Made by a program: the position numbers and the translations under genes. From assembly GCF_900475285.1 (NCBI RefSeq), contig NZ_LS483370.1, forward strand, positions 572,001 through 636,000: a stretch of DNA of 64,000 bases, read 5' to 3'. Within the stretch, counting starts at the first letter, position 1. Every line of letters begins with the position of its first letter. Source of the DNA: Pseudomonas taetrolens. Its GTDB lineage: Bacteria > Pseudomonadota > Gammaproteobacteria > Pseudomonadales > Pseudomonadaceae. This document shows, piece by piece, positions 18,905 to 28,288 of this stretch. A model generated the notes under the pieces. The model made no database searches. It was not told the origin of the DNA and was given only the letters and a program-made list of their open reading frames with translations.

Positions 18905-20095
18905 ATGGAACTGGTATTTGATCTGTCCAGCACTCGATCGTTGGACGCTTCACAAGTGAGGAGCAAAACCTTTGACGAAGAGGGTGGGGTGATCGGGCGT
19001 AATGCCGATTGTGAGTGGACCCTCGTCGACAAAACCAAAACCGTGTCCAAGTACCACGCAGAAATCAGCTATCGGGACGGGACGTTTTTTCTCACCGACA
19101 GAAGCTCCAACGGCACCCAGTGCAAACACTCCGACACTTACCTGAGGAAAGGCCAGGCACAGCGCATCCAGCATGGTCATGTGTACGCGCTGGGGGATTT
19201 TCTGATTCGTGCGCAACTGGAGCACGAATTGCAGGTGTTACTGGATCAGGTCGGGATGCCTCAACCCGCAGGCAGTGTTATTCCGGACGATGCCTTTCTG
19301 GAGCTCAACCCGCTGGACCCGTCGATTCAGGGAATTTCCCTGATCGATGAGCCTGCCACACGGCCAGGATTGAAACCCGCGTGGTCGCAGCGTGTCGACA
19401 GCCCTCCGATCGATTATCAAAACCTCAGCGTGCCGCAGCTGGTTGCCGAGCCGGCGCCGGAGTTGCCTACGGCCCAGGCGCAGGTTGCGTCTGCGGGCAA
19501 CGACGGGTTCTGGAAAGCGTTCGGCGCAGTGCTGGGCATCGATCTCCTGGCCCAGCCGCAGGTCGAGCGGGAGGCTCTGGCCCTCAAAGCCGCCCAGTTG
19601 CTCAAACAGAGCATTGCCGGTTTGCAGCAAACCCTGTGGACCCGTGCCGAGCTCAAGAACGAGTTGCGCCTGGCCCGCACAGTCGCGCCAGAGACCCGGC
19701 AAAACCCGCTCAAATCGAGCCATGACGCAGTTGAGGCCCTGGGCCTGTTATTGGCCCCGGAAAAACCGGGTCAAGGGGCTGCGGAGCAGGTCATAAGGCG
19801 TGCGTTTCGTGACCTGCAAGCGCATCAGGTGGCCTTGCTGTGTGCCAGCCGAGCAGCCGTGCGCAGCAGCCTTGAACATTTCTCGCCGGTGCAACTGAAC
19901 CTGCGTTTTGAGCGTGATGGCTATCACCCGTGGGTGGTCACCTCAGGCAGTCGCTGGCGCGCATTCAGCCGTTATCACCTGGCATTGCAGCAAGACGATG
20001 ACTGGTGTGAACGCTTGTTGGCACGCGACTTCGCCCAAGCCTACGAAGAACAAGTCCGGCTGATTTCGAGCCTTCACAACGACCCTCAAGGATGA
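18905..20095 (+). CDS. tagH: T6SS FHA-domain protein (Fha/TagH)
   Basis: Fha proteins bind phosphothreonine and relay kinase control to T6SS assembly. The first 90 residues form an FHA domain with all key residues visible: G31-R32, S48, H51 and N69-G70. The rest (396 residues in all) contains a proline-rich linker and the type VI FHA C-terminal domain (FGAVLGIDLL, LEHFSPVQLNLRFER). ATG 18905 follows a strong AAGGAG at 18892-18897. Together with the kinase and phosphatase genes at the end of the operon it forms the phosphorylation switch known from P. aeruginosa T6SS loci. Which T6SS protein the kinase modifies here is unknown. Confidence 0.92.
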   Translation: MELVFDLSSTRSLDASQVRSKTFDEEGGVIGRNADCEWTLVDKTKTVSKYHAEISYRDGTFFLTDRSSNGTQCKHSDTYLRKGQAQRIQHGHVYALGDFLIRAQLEHELQVLLDQVGMPQPAGSVIPDDAFLELNPLDPSIQGISLIDEPATRPGLKPAWSQRVDSPPIDYQNLSVPQLVAEPAPELPTAQAQVASAGNDGFWKAFGAVLGIDLLAQPQVEREALALKAAQLLKQSIAGLQQTLWTRAELKNELRLARTVAPETRQNPLKSSHDAVEALGLLLAPEKPGQGAAEQVIRRAFRDLQAHQVALLCASRAAVRSSLEHFSPVQLNLRFERDGYHPWVVTSGSRWRAFSRYHLALQQDDDWCERLLARDFAQAYEEQVRLISSLHNDPQG

Positions 20096-20100
20096 TGCAT

Positions 20101-20598
20101 ATGCTGCGTGGCACACCTCTTTACCGCAACGTCCTGGTGGCGTTTGCGGTGTTGCTGACGAGTGGGTGTTCGGCGTTATCGCCGTACTCCAGCGTGACCA
20201 AGTTGAACCTCGGCTTGAGTGCCAGCGATCAGGTCAACCCGGACCTTAATGGCCGCCCTTCGCCGATCGTGATTCGGCTGATGGAGCTCAAGCACCCGGT
20301 GGCGTTCGAGAACGCCGACTTCTTCAGCCTCTACGAGCGCCCCAAAGAGTCGCTCTCGCCCGATCTGGTGACCAGCGAGGAACTGGAGTTGCGCCCCGGC
20401 GAAACGGTCGAACTCAAGCTTAGCGTTGAACCCGGCAGTCGCTACGTCGGGGTGCTGGCGGCCTACCGCGATCTGCCGCAAACCCAATGGCGCTACGTCG
20501 TGCCCGTCACGGCGACGGGCTTGACCGAGGCCCGGCTGGTGCTCGACGGGGCGGGCATTCACAACGCGCTGCAAACGTTCGTCAAGGTAGGTGAGTGA
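20101..20598 (+). CDS. tssJ: T6SS outer-membrane lipoprotein TssJ
   Basis: TssJ anchors the TssL-TssM membrane complex to the outer membrane. The 165-residue protein has a signal peptide with lipobox LTSGC (cysteine 23). The mature beta-sandwich shows DLNGRPSPIVIRLMELK, AFENADFFSLY, RPGETVELKL and YVGVLAAYRDLPQTQWRYVV. Three in-frame ATGs occur at 20092, 20095 and 20101; AAGGA at 20088-20092 is spaced correctly only for 20101. It overlaps neither neighbour with this start. It is called lip2 in the HSI-II cluster. Confidence 0.93.
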   Translation: MLRGTPLYRNVLVAFAVLLTSGCSALSPYSSVTKLNLGLSASDQVNPDLNGRPSPIVIRLMELKHPVAFENADFFSLYERPKESLSPDLVTSEELELRPGETVELKLSVEPGSRYVGVLAAYRDLPQTQWRYVVPVTATGLTEARLVLDGAGIHNALQTFVKVGE

Positions 20599-20600
20599 CC

Positions 20601-21932
20601 ATGAATGCGGACAAAGTCATTTGGCAGGAAGGCATGCTGTTACGGCCGCAGCATTTTCAGCACAGCGACCGGTATTACGATCACCAGATGAAAACCCGGA
20701 CTCAATTATTGGGGCGTTACACCTGGGGTTTTTTGGGGCTGGATATCGATGTGCAGTTTCTTAACATGGGCAAGCTGGTGATCAGGCAAGCCTCGGGCGT
20801 CTTGTCGGACGGCAGCTTGTTTGACTTGAGTAGCAACACCGAGGCGCTGGCGCTGGATGTTCCGCCCAATACCGGGAAAACCCCGGTTTACCTGGCGTTG
20901 CCGCTGGTTACCGGTAATCACATCGAAGCGCGGCGACCTGAGCAGTCGGATGTGCTGGCACGCTACACCGCTTATGAAACAGAGGTGGCGGACTCCAATG
21001 CCGGCGACGGCTCCAATAGTCCGATCAGTTGCGGGCGACCTGACTTTCGCTTGCTGTTGGGGGCACAAAAAAGCGATCAGGCCTGCGTCAAGTTGCAGCT
21101 TTGCCAAATCCTCGACACCACGTCCGATGGTGTCATTAGCCTCGATGAACAATTTGTCCCGACCTTTATCCACACCCATGCCTCGGGCTATTTGCTGTCA
21201 TGCCTGAAAGAGGTCATCAGCATGCTCAGCCATCGGGGCGACACCCTGGCAGAGCGGATCCGCTCCAATGGCAAAGTCGGGGGAGCCGAGGTCGGCGACT
21301 TCATGATGCTGCAACTGATCAACCGGACTGAGTTGGTGCTGCACCATTACTTGAACCTGGAACAACTGCACCCGGAAGAGTTGTATTGCACGATGCTGTC
21401 GATGCTGGGTGATCTGGCCACGTTTGCCAGCGAGAGCAAGCGGCCGCAATTGCAGACCCGTTATCAGCATAGCGATCAGGGGGAGAGTTTTCGGGCCCTG
21501 ATGGATGCGATTCGCCAGGTGTTGTCGATGGTGCTTGAGCAGCACGCCATGGAGTTGCAGCTGGAAACCCGCCAATACGGGATCCTCGTCTCGCAGATGA
21601 GCGATCACAAATTGCTCGCCACCACCTCATTCGTCCTGGTTGCGCATGCCAATTGCGACAGTGAGGAACTGCGCCATCGCTTACCGGCGCACCTCAAGGT
21701 CGGCCCCGTCGAGAGCATTCGCCAACTGGTCAACCTGCACTTGCCGGGCTTCAAGGTAAAGCCCTTGCCAGTGGCCCCGCGGCAGATCCCCTTTCACGCC
21801 AATAAAACCTATTTCGCCCTCGAACTCGGCAGTGACGACCTGGCACAACTGGAGCGCTCCGGTGGTTTTGCCTTTCACGTCTCCGGTGAGCTTTCAGAGC
21901 TTGAACTGCAATTTTGGGCCATCAGGAATTGA
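20601..21932 (+). CDS. tssK: T6SS baseplate-membrane connector TssK
   Basis: TssK is the trimeric adaptor joining the baseplate to the cytoplasmic parts of TssL and TssM. The 443-residue protein begins with the highly conserved KVIWQEGMLLRPQHFQHSDR and continues with YTWGFLGLDIDV, then PVYLALPL and the C-terminal FHVSGELSELELQFWAIRN. GTG 20595 is in frame two codons upstream, but ATG 20601 is the better start, with GGTGAG directly before it. It stands between tssJ and tssL, as in most T6SS loci, and overlaps the upstream extension of tssL's frame but not its chosen start. Confidence 0.95.
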   Translation: MNADKVIWQEGMLLRPQHFQHSDRYYDHQMKTRTQLLGRYTWGFLGLDIDVQFLNMGKLVIRQASGVLSDGSLFDLSSNTEALALDVPPNTGKTPVYLALPLVTGNHIEARRPEQSDVLARYTAYETEVADSNAGDGSNSPISCGRPDFRLLLGAQKSDQACVKLQLCQILDTTSDGVISLDEQFVPTFIHTHASGYLLSCLKEVISMLSHRGDTLAERIRSNGKVGGAEVGDFMMLQLINRTELVLHHYLNLEQLHPEELYCTMLSMLGDLATFASESKRPQLQTRYQHSDQGESFRALMDAIRQVLSMVLEQHAMELQLETRQYGILVSQMSDHKLLATTSFVLVAHANCDSEELRHRLPAHLKVGPVESIRQLVNLHLPGFKVKPLPVAPRQIPFHANKTYFALELGSDDLAQLERSGGFAFHVSGELSELELQFWAIRN

Positions 21933-21937
21933 CCGTC

Positions 21938-22813
21938 ATGAGCAAGGACATAACCCCCGTCTTTGATGAGAACACCGTGCTGGCCACTCGGGCGGGCGAG
22001 ACGCCTGACACCGATGCCCTGACGGATGTGGCGCCACCGCCAAAAATCGAGCAGCTAGAAGCGCGAATGATTTATTCGGCCCGGGTCAGGCCGGCGGCCA
22101 CGCTTAACATCAGCGTCAACCCGCTGGTCGCCGCCGCCAGTGAGTTGCTGTCGCATGTGGTGCGAATCAAGCACAGCCGCTCGCCTCAGAGCCTGACTGA
22201 ACTGAACACCCAGCTGGAGCAGGCATTGAAAGTGTTTGAAGCCCGGGCCCTGCGCAATGGCATTGATGGCACCCAGATGATGAAAGCCCGCTACGTGCTG
22301 TGCACGGTGGTCGACGAGGCGGTGGTCACCGCTGGCTGGGGGGACGAAAGCAGCTGGTCGCAAAACAGTTTGCTGAGCCGCTATCACAACGAAACCTTTG
22401 GCGGCGAAAAGGTCTTCAGTGTGCTCGATCAACTGTGCCGCGATCCGGTGCGCAACCTCTCGCTGCTTGAGCTGTTGTACCTGTGTTTGTCATTGGGTTT
22501 CGAGGGCAAGTTCCGCGTGGTTGACCGCGGGATGGTCGAGCTCGACGCGATTCGCGATGCGCTGTTCCGGCAGATCCGTCACTTGCGCGGGGATGTACCG
22601 CGAGAGCTGTCGCCTCGCTGGCAAGGGCTGGGCCATCAGCGTCGCACTCTGGTTCGCAGCGTGCCGGGGTGGATGTTGGGGGCTTTCACCTTGGGCTGCC
22701 TGGCGATGATGTTTTCGGGGTTTGCCTGGGTGCTCGGTGAGCAGCGTGAAGTGATCTTGCAGCCGTATCAAGCAGTGGAATCGGCTGCTGTCGGCAATAA
22801 GGATATGCGATGA
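21938..22813 (+). CDS. tssL: T6SS inner-membrane protein TssL (DotU/IcmH)
   Basis: TssL is a tail-anchored inner-membrane protein that docks the baseplate with TssM. The 291 residues consist of a disordered start, the DotU domain (about 50-235; NPLVAAASELLSHVVRI, RYVLCTVVDEAVVTAGWG, FGGEKVFSVLDQL, YLCLSLGFEGKFRV) and one C-terminal membrane helix at about 247-270 (GWMLGAFTLGCLAMMFSGFA). There is no peptidoglycan-binding extension, so anchoring to the cell wall must come from elsewhere. ATG 21938 follows AGGA at 21924-21927. The stop overlaps the tssM start by four bases. Confidence 0.94.
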   Translation: MSKDITPVFDENTVLATRAGETPDTDALTDVAPPPKIEQLEARMIYSARVRPAATLNISVNPLVAAASELLSHVVRIKHSRSPQSLTELNTQLEQALKVFEARALRNGIDGTQMMKARYVLCTVVDEAVVTAGWGDESSWSQNSLLSRYHNETFGGEKVFSVLDQLCRDPVRNLSLLELLYLCLSLGFEGKFRVVDRGMVELDAIRDALFRQIRHLRGDVPRELSPRWQGLGHQRRTLVRSVPGWMLGAFTLGCLAMMFSGFAWVLGEQREVILQPYQAVESAAVGNKDMR

Positions 22814-25800
22814 AAAGTATTTTGAAGAAGGTTGGCTCATGTCTGCGCCAGACCTGGGTGTGGACACTGCTGCTGGTGCTGTCGATCGTGCTGCTGGTGT
22901 GGTGGGCCGGCCCGTTGCTGGCCATCAACGACGTTAAGTTCTGGGCCGATGCCAGTGCCCGTCTGGTGACGATCAGCGTGCTGTGCCTGGCCTGGGGATT
23001 ATGCATGGTCTTCGTCAGCTGGCGCGCCGGGGTGCGCAAGAAAGCGGTTGAGCACAGCGAGGTGAGCAAAGAGCGTCAACGTCAGGATGAGCTGATCGAT
23101 GCTTCGCAAAAAGAGCTGCGCGCTCGTTTCAAGGACGCATTGCGCACCCTGAAAACCTCCAGTGTGTACCGCGGCCACAGCGAACGCTGGCGTGAGGAGT
23201 TGCCTTGGTACGTGCTGATGGGGCCGCCGGCCAGTGGTAAAACCAGCCTGCTGGATTTCTCGGGTCTGGATTTTCCACTGAACAAGATAGACCGCAAGCT
23301 CACCCGCAACACCCGTGGCACAGAACATTGCGACTGGTACTTTGCCGAACACGGTGTACTGATCGACACCGCGGGCCGTTATTTGAGCCAGGGCCCGGGC
23401 AATGTTGATGCCAGCGGGTGGAACACATTGCTGGGGTTGTTGCGCAAGCGCCGACGCGAGCGGCCGCTGAATGGCGTGCTGGTGACCTTGCCGGTGGACC
23501 TGCTGTTCAGTGACGCCGAGGAGCGGTTGTCGTCACTGGCCGAGGAGGTGCGCCTGCGTTTGCAGGAAGTTCACGCCACGTTGCATGTCGAGGTACCGGT
23601 TTACCTGGTGCTGAGCAAGGCTGACACGCTGCCGGGCTTTACCGAGTTCTTCGATTCCCTGACCCGCGAAGAAAGCGAGCAGGTGCTGGGTGCGAGTTTT
23701 GGCAAAGAACAGAACGGCAGCGATGTGTCATTGGTGCGTGCCGAGTTCGAAGCACTGCTGAGCCGTCTCAACAGCCAGGTCATCACCCGCATGCATCAGG
23801 AGCGAGACAGCCAGCGCCGCGGCCGCATTCTCGATTTCCCTCACCAGTTGGGCAATATCGGTGAGCGCCTGTGCCTGTTTGTCGACATGGCATTCACCGG
23901 CAATCGTTACCAGCGCGCCAGTCCGCTACGCGGTTTCTACCTGACCAGCGCTCCGCACCTTAAGCAACGGACTCAGGTGGTCACTCAAGACATCGCCTCT
24001 GGCGCGCCGATGAAAACCCAGGACTTGCCGACCCTGCACAGTGGCCGCTCGCACTTCATTCGGCATCTGCTGAGCCGGGTGATTTTCCCTGAAGCGCAGT
24101 TGGCCAGTCTGGACAAGCGTGAGCGCCGGCGCATTCATTGGGGGCAGCGTGCCATGTATGCCGGAGCCCTGGCGACGCTGGGCGCGATGGGTTTGCTCTG
24201 GACCGGTAGCTTTTCGGCCAACCATGAGCGGCTCGATACCCTGCGGGGGCTGGCGCAGCACGCAGACACCCAGCGTTCGTTGCTCAGCCCGCAGGACGAT
24301 GCCCGGGCCACCCTCGACATCCTCGAGACCTACTACGCAGCAACCCGGGTGTTTCCGGCGGCGGGAGACGTGGCGTTGTACGAGCGCACTGGCCTGTATC
24401 AGGGAACGGCGAGCCATTCTGTACTCAACCAGGCCTATGAGCGGGAGCTGGAAACCCGGTTATTGCCCAAGGTGGCCCGGCAACTGGAACGTCAGATCAG
24501 TGCGAACCTGAATGACCGGGGGCGACTGCTCAATAGTGTGCGTGCCTACCTGATGCTCGGCATGCCCGAGCGTCGTGATGACGCGTGGCTCAAGACCTGG
24601 GTGGCCAGCGATTGGTCTGCGCGCTACCCCGGTAACGCGGCGGTCCAGGAGGCGCTGAACCGGCACTTCGAACGGTTGTTGAAGCGCGGGTTCAAGTATT
24701 CACTCAACGATACGCTGGTGGCACAGGCGCGTCAGGTGTTGCGCAACGAGTCCCTGGCCACGGTGGTGTATCGCATGCTGCGTGACCAGGCTCATTCGCT
24801 TGAAGCGTACAGTTTCGATCGGCATCTGGGGCCGCAGGGCAGCTTGGTGAACGGTGCGGGTTACACCATTCCGGGGTTCTACACCCAGCAAGGCTACCAG
24901 CAGTACTTTTCGGTCAAGGGTGCGACGCTGGTCAGCGATATCCTGCGTGATAACTGGGTGCTGGGGGAGGGCAGCAGCATCAGCGGCATGGACCTGCGCA
25001 AGCTGATGGTTGAACTTGAGCAACTGTACTTTCGAGATTACGCCACGCACTGGAGCGAGGCGATCGGCCAGTTGTCCTTGCATCCCTTCAGTGATGCCCG
25101 CGAAGGTGCGGAGCAGCTTGCGGGTTTGACTTCGGCCAATTCACCCATCGTGCAGTTGCTGCTTCAGATTCGCGAAAACACCCGTTTTCCGAGCCTGGCC
25201 GATGACCTGGAGGCACTGCCGACGGTTGATGGAAAAGCAGGTCAACAATTGGCAGCCGTGGCTAACGGTGTGAGCGCGGCGGTGGCGAACACCTCGGCGA
25301 GCGTGACGCCAAGTTTGCCTGATACCGCAAAAAAGGCACTGCAACGGCGGTTTGAGCCCTTGCACCGTTTGCTTGACGAGAACAATGGTCCGGCGGCAAG
25401 CCTGCTCCCGGCGCTGCAAGGGCTCAATGAGGTCCAACTGCAATTGGCCAGCCTGGCGCGGGCCAGTGCTTCGGATCAGGCGGCCTTCGATCTGGCCAAA
25501 TCCCGCATGGGGGGCCAGCGTGACGCCTTGAGCAATTTGCGTCAGACCGCGCAGCGCTTGCCGGGCCCGCTAAACGGCTGGTTCAACGGCGTCGCACAAG
25601 ACACCTGGGGATTGGTGCTCAACGATGCCTACCAGTTCATCAATCAGCGGTATCAGCGTGAGCTGTACAGCTTCTACGAGCGGGCGATCAAAAAGCGTTA
25701 TCCCTTCAGTGCCCACAGCAGCAGCGACGTGGCCTTGAATGACTTCCGCGAGTTCTTTCGTGCCCAGGGCATCAGCGAGCGTTTCTTTGAAACCTACATG

Positions 25801-26337
25801 AAGCCTTTCGTCAGCGGCGATGCGGCCAGTTATCGGCTGCGCACCCTTGAAGGGCAGGGGCTGCCCATGTCCCGGGTGTACTTTGAGCAAATGGCCGCGG
25901 CGCAGGTCATCCGCCAGAGCTTCTTTGCGCAAAACCCGGCCACTCCACAAGTGGACTTCACACTTGAACCCTACAACCTGGACTCCAGCGTCCGCCGGGC
26001 AGAGTTCCGATTTGGCAACCAGACCCTCGAGTATCGCCATGGTCCGATTGTGCCGGTGACTTTGCAGTGGCCGACTGAGGCCGACAACGGTCGTACCAGT
26101 CTGGTGCTGGAGAAGGCCGTGGGGCGCCCGGTAGGCATCGAGAAAAGCACTGGTCCCTGGTCGTTGTTTCGGGTGCTGGACCTGATGCAGGTCGACTACC
26201 TCAGTGGCCGCGATGTGATGGTGCTGAAAGCAGAAGTCGGAGGGTTGAGGGCCAATTATCTGTTGATGAGCCAACGTACGCCGAACCCGTTTGACATGAG
26301 CGTGCTGCGCAGCTTTCGTCTGCCCGGGCAACTGTAA
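22810..26337 (+). CDS. tssM: T6SS membrane-complex protein TssM (IcmF)
   Basis: TssM spans the inner membrane, and its periplasmic part binds TssJ, forming the channel through which the tube is fired. The 1175-residue protein has two N-terminal membrane helices (about 17-38 and 52-70), a cytoplasmic NTPase-like domain with intact Walker A GPPASGKT (138-145), a third helix near residue 445 and a long periplasmic region. The C-terminal end contains the TssJ-binding beta domain (WSLFRVLDLMQVDYLSGRDV). The preserved Walker motif differs from TssM homologues that have lost it. The ATG overlaps the tssL stop, and its own TAA shares a base with the next gene's ATG. Confidence 0.95.
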   Translation: MKSILKKVGSCLRQTWVWTLLLVLSIVLLVWWAGPLLAINDVKFWADASARLVTISVLCLAWGLCMVFVSWRAGVRKKAVEHSEVSKERQRQDELIDASQKELRARFKDALRTLKTSSVYRGHSERWREELPWYVLMGPPASGKTSLLDFSGLDFPLNKIDRKLTRNTRGTEHCDWYFAEHGVLIDTAGRYLSQGPGNVDASGWNTLLGLLRKRRRERPLNGVLVTLPVDLLFSDAEERLSSLAEEVRLRLQEVHATLHVEVPVYLVLSKADTLPGFTEFFDSLTREESEQVLGASFGKEQNGSDVSLVRAEFEALLSRLNSQVITRMHQERDSQRRGRILDFPHQLGNIGERLCLFVDMAFTGNRYQRASPLRGFYLTSAPHLKQRTQVVTQDIASGAPMKTQDLPTLHSGRSHFIRHLLSRVIFPEAQLASLDKRERRRIHWGQRAMYAGALATLGAMGLLWTGSFSANHERLDTLRGLAQHADTQRSLLSPQDDARATLDILETYYAATRVFPAAGDVALYERTGLYQGTASHSVLNQAYERELETRLLPKVARQLERQISANLNDRGRLLNSVRAYLMLGMPERRDDAWLKTWVASDWSARYPGNAAVQEALNRHFERLLKRGFKYSLNDTLVAQARQVLRNESLATVVYRMLRDQAHSLEAYSFDRHLGPQGSLVNGAGYTIPGFYTQQGYQQYFSVKGATLVSDILRDNWVLGEGSSISGMDLRKLMVELEQLYFRDYATHWSEAIGQLSLHPFSDAREGAEQLAGLTSANSPIVQLLLQIRENTRFPSLADDLEALPTVDGKAGQQLAAVANGVSAAVANTSASVTPSLPDTAKKALQRRFEPLHRLLDENNGPAASLLPALQGLNEVQLQLASLARASASDQAAFDLAKSRMGGQRDALSNLRQTAQRLPGPLNGWFNGVAQDTWGLVLNDAYQFINQRYQRELYSFYERAIKKRYPFSAHSSSDVALNDFREFFRAQGISERFFETYMKPFVSGDAASYRLRTLEGQGLPMSRVYFEQMAAAQVIRQSFFAQNPATPQVDFTLEPYNLDSSVRRAEFRFGNQTLEYRHGPIVPVTLQWPTEADNGRTSLVLEKAVGRPVGIEKSTGPWSLFRVLDLMQVDYLSGRDVMVLKAEVGGLRANYLLMSQRTPNPFDMSVLRSFRLPGQL

Positions 26338-27065
26338 TGGCGTTCACACCTCAATGGCGCAGCGCCGCCGCTACCGATCCGGGCAAGGTACGGGGCCGCA
26401 ACGAGGATGCCGTTCTCGATTGTCCCGAGCGTGGGCTCTGGGCGGTGGCGGATGGCATGGGTGGTCACCGGTCTGGCGACATCGCCAGTCAGTGGGTGGT
26501 TGCCAGCCTGGCAGAGCTGACGCAACCGCAGAGCTTTGACGAGCGACTCAAGTCAGTGCGGCGGTGCTTGCATTGGCTCAACCGCCGGCTGGGCCAGGAG
26601 CTGACCCTCAGTGCAGAGCATGCCGACACCATCATGGGCAGCACCGTGGTGGCGTTGCTGCTCGAGGGCAACCGTGCGGCCTGTGTCTGGGCCGGCGACA
26701 GCCGCTGTTATCTGTGGCGCGGACAACGGCTGTACCAGTTGTCGCGGGATCACTCGCGACAACAGCAACTCATGGATGAACAGCAGATGAGCGGCGAGCA
26801 GGCCCTTGCCCTGCCCGGGGCGCGGGCGTTGACCCGGGCCTTGGGCGCCAGCGAGCATTTGAGCCTGGGTGTACTGGAGTTGGAGGCGCAGCCCGGCGAT
26901 GTATTTTTGCTGTGCAGCGATGGGCTGTATCAGGATCTGACGCATAGCGAGTTAGGCAATGCCCTGAGTCTGGTTTCGCCCCGGGTGGCGCTGGCGCGCT
27001 TGTTCGACGGCGTGTTGAGCGGGACGGCTCGTGACAACTTGAGCGCGGTGGTGATCCGCCAATGA
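26337..27065 (+). CDS. stp1: PP2C-family protein phosphatase (Stp1/PppA)
   Basis: This 242-residue phosphatase should reverse the kinase encoded next to it and so damp T6SS assembly. All PP2C metal-binding motifs are visible: GKVRGRNEDA, VADGMGGH, GSTVVALLLE, AGDSRCYLWR, SRDHS, LLCSDGLYQDL and RDNLSAVVI. It has no signal peptide or membrane segment, so it acts in the cytoplasm. It overlaps tssM by one base and the kinase gene by four. In P. aeruginosa HSI-II the equivalent pair is stp1-stk1 at the end of the cluster. Confidence 0.93.
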   Translation: MAFTPQWRSAAATDPGKVRGRNEDAVLDCPERGLWAVADGMGGHRSGDIASQWVVASLAELTQPQSFDERLKSVRRCLHWLNRRLGQELTLSAEHADTIMGSTVVALLLEGNRAACVWAGDSRCYLWRGQRLYQLSRDHSRQQQLMDEQQMSGEQALALPGARALTRALGASEHLSLGVLELEAQPGDVFLLCSDGLYQDLTHSELGNALSLVSPRVALARLFDGVLSGTARDNLSAVVIRQ

Positions 27066-28018
27066 CCGGCCTTGAGGTGTCCACGCCGGCGCCTTGTGCC
27101 GTGGCCCCGACGCCGGCCGGGCCCGGTGAGCTCCCCGATGTGCTGGGCGGGCGCTACCGGATCGAGCGTTTGTTGGGGGCCGGAGGAATGGGCGCAGTGT
27201 ACCGGGCCCGCGATCTGCTGCAGGAACAGTTTGGTGATCCGCAGCCGTACATTGCCCTGAAATTGCTCAGCGAAGCCTTCACCCCGTCGCCGGACGCCGG
27301 AGCACTGCTGTTCAATGAGTTCGCCCTGATTCGGCACCTGCGTCATCCCAATGTGTTGCGCATGTACAGTTTCAACGTCGATACCGTGCACCAGCGTGTG
27401 TACCTGGTCATGGAGCTCCTGCGCGGGCCAACCCTCGACCGGCTGCTCTGCGAGCACCCTCTGGGTTTACCCTGGCCGCAATGGCGAGACATCGCCTTGC
27501 CCTTGCTCGATGCGATGGCCCATGCCCACGGACGCGGTGTATTGCACGGCGACATCAAACCGAGCAACGTCCTGCTCAGCGACGACGGCGTCCGGTTGTT
27601 CGACTTCGGGCTGGGGCAGGCAGAAACGAGCACCCTGGAAGGACTGGCCCCGGTCAGCCGCAGTCGCCTCAACGCCTGGACTCCCGGCTACGCCGCGGCC
27701 GAGATCCTCGAAGGCCAACCCTTGACCCGCGCGGCCGACGTGTACGCACTTGGCTGCCTGCTTTATGAACTGGCGAGCGGCAAACACCCCTACAACCGGA
27801 TGCTGGCGACCGAAGCCCGCGCCCAACACAACCCGTCCCTCCTCAAAGCTCCCCAAAACCTGCCACCCCACCTCTGGCCCGCCTTGCGAACAGCCCTGGC
27901 ATTAGACCCGGCCAAGCGCACCATCACCGTAGAACAACTGCTCAAAGCCGCCAGCCTCACGCCAAACTGGCGCCAACGCCTCATGCAGTGGCGCCCCCGC
28001 AAACCCGGGCACGCATAA
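27062..28018 (+). CDS. stk1: Serine/threonine protein kinase (Stk1/PpkA)
   Basis: This 318-residue Hanks-type kinase probably phosphorylates a T6SS component read by Fha. The glycine loop (GAGGMGAVY, 40-48), catalytic lysine (K67), LHGDIKPSNVLL and DFG (181-183) are all present. The arginine of the usual HRD motif is glycine (H162-G163-D164), so this is a non-RD kinase. After the kinase domain only about 25 basic residues follow, and no membrane helix is seen, unlike longer PpkA proteins with a transmembrane segment and periplasmic sensor. It is the last gene of the T6SS operon; no clear + strand terminator follows. Confidence 0.9.
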   Translation: MTGLEVSTPAPCAVAPTPAGPGELPDVLGGRYRIERLLGAGGMGAVYRARDLLQEQFGDPQPYIALKLLSEAFTPSPDAGALLFNEFALIRHLRHPNVLRMYSFNVDTVHQRVYLVMELLRGPTLDRLLCEHPLGLPWPQWRDIALPLLDAMAHAHGRGVLHGDIKPSNVLLSDDGVRLFDFGLGQAETSTLEGLAPVSRSRLNAWTPGYAAAEILEGQPLTRAADVYALGCLLYELASGKHPYNRMLATEARAQHNPSLLKAPQNLPPHLWPALRTALALDPAKRTITVEQLLKAASLTPNWRQRLMQWRPRKPGHA

Positions 28019-28288
28019 ACATCGACAGACCACCGCACGCTAACCGGATTCACGAGCGGGTGTGCCGGGGGATCAAAGGCTGGGAGATAGCTTTTCAACA
28101 GGCATTAAAAAGCCGGCTTGTGGCCGGCTTCTCGTGGGCGGGTTTGGTTTATTTTTGGTAAACCGTACCTGCCTGCAATGTGGACATCCAGCGCGTGGCG
28201 TCTGGGTGTGGGGCGTGGCAGCGTTTTGCTGCGTTGCCGTGCGATCCGGCCTGCGTGGTGCGAGGGGGATGCTTTGGTGCGGGGTGGA
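28019..28288. other. Intergenic region between stk1 and the S24 repressor gene
   Basis: The two genes converge here. Besides the terminator at 28107-28130, a small hairpin pairs GGTTTA with TAAACC at about 28145-28163. No open reading frame in it has recognisable content. Confidence 0.4.
28107..28130 (-). terminator. Rho-independent terminator after the S24 repressor gene
   Basis: AAGCCGGC (28110-28117) pairs with GCCGGCTT (28123-28130). Read on the - strand the stem is followed by TTTTTAAT. It therefore terminates transcripts from the repressor gene at 28289-29128, and not obviously those of the T6SS operon, where no U-run follows. Confidence 0.8.

Noticed and set aside
28110..28130. Terminator of the T6SS operon on the + strand
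   Set aside because: The hairpin is followed by TTCTCGTGGG on the + strand; the T-run exists only on the - strand, so it belongs to the repressor gene.
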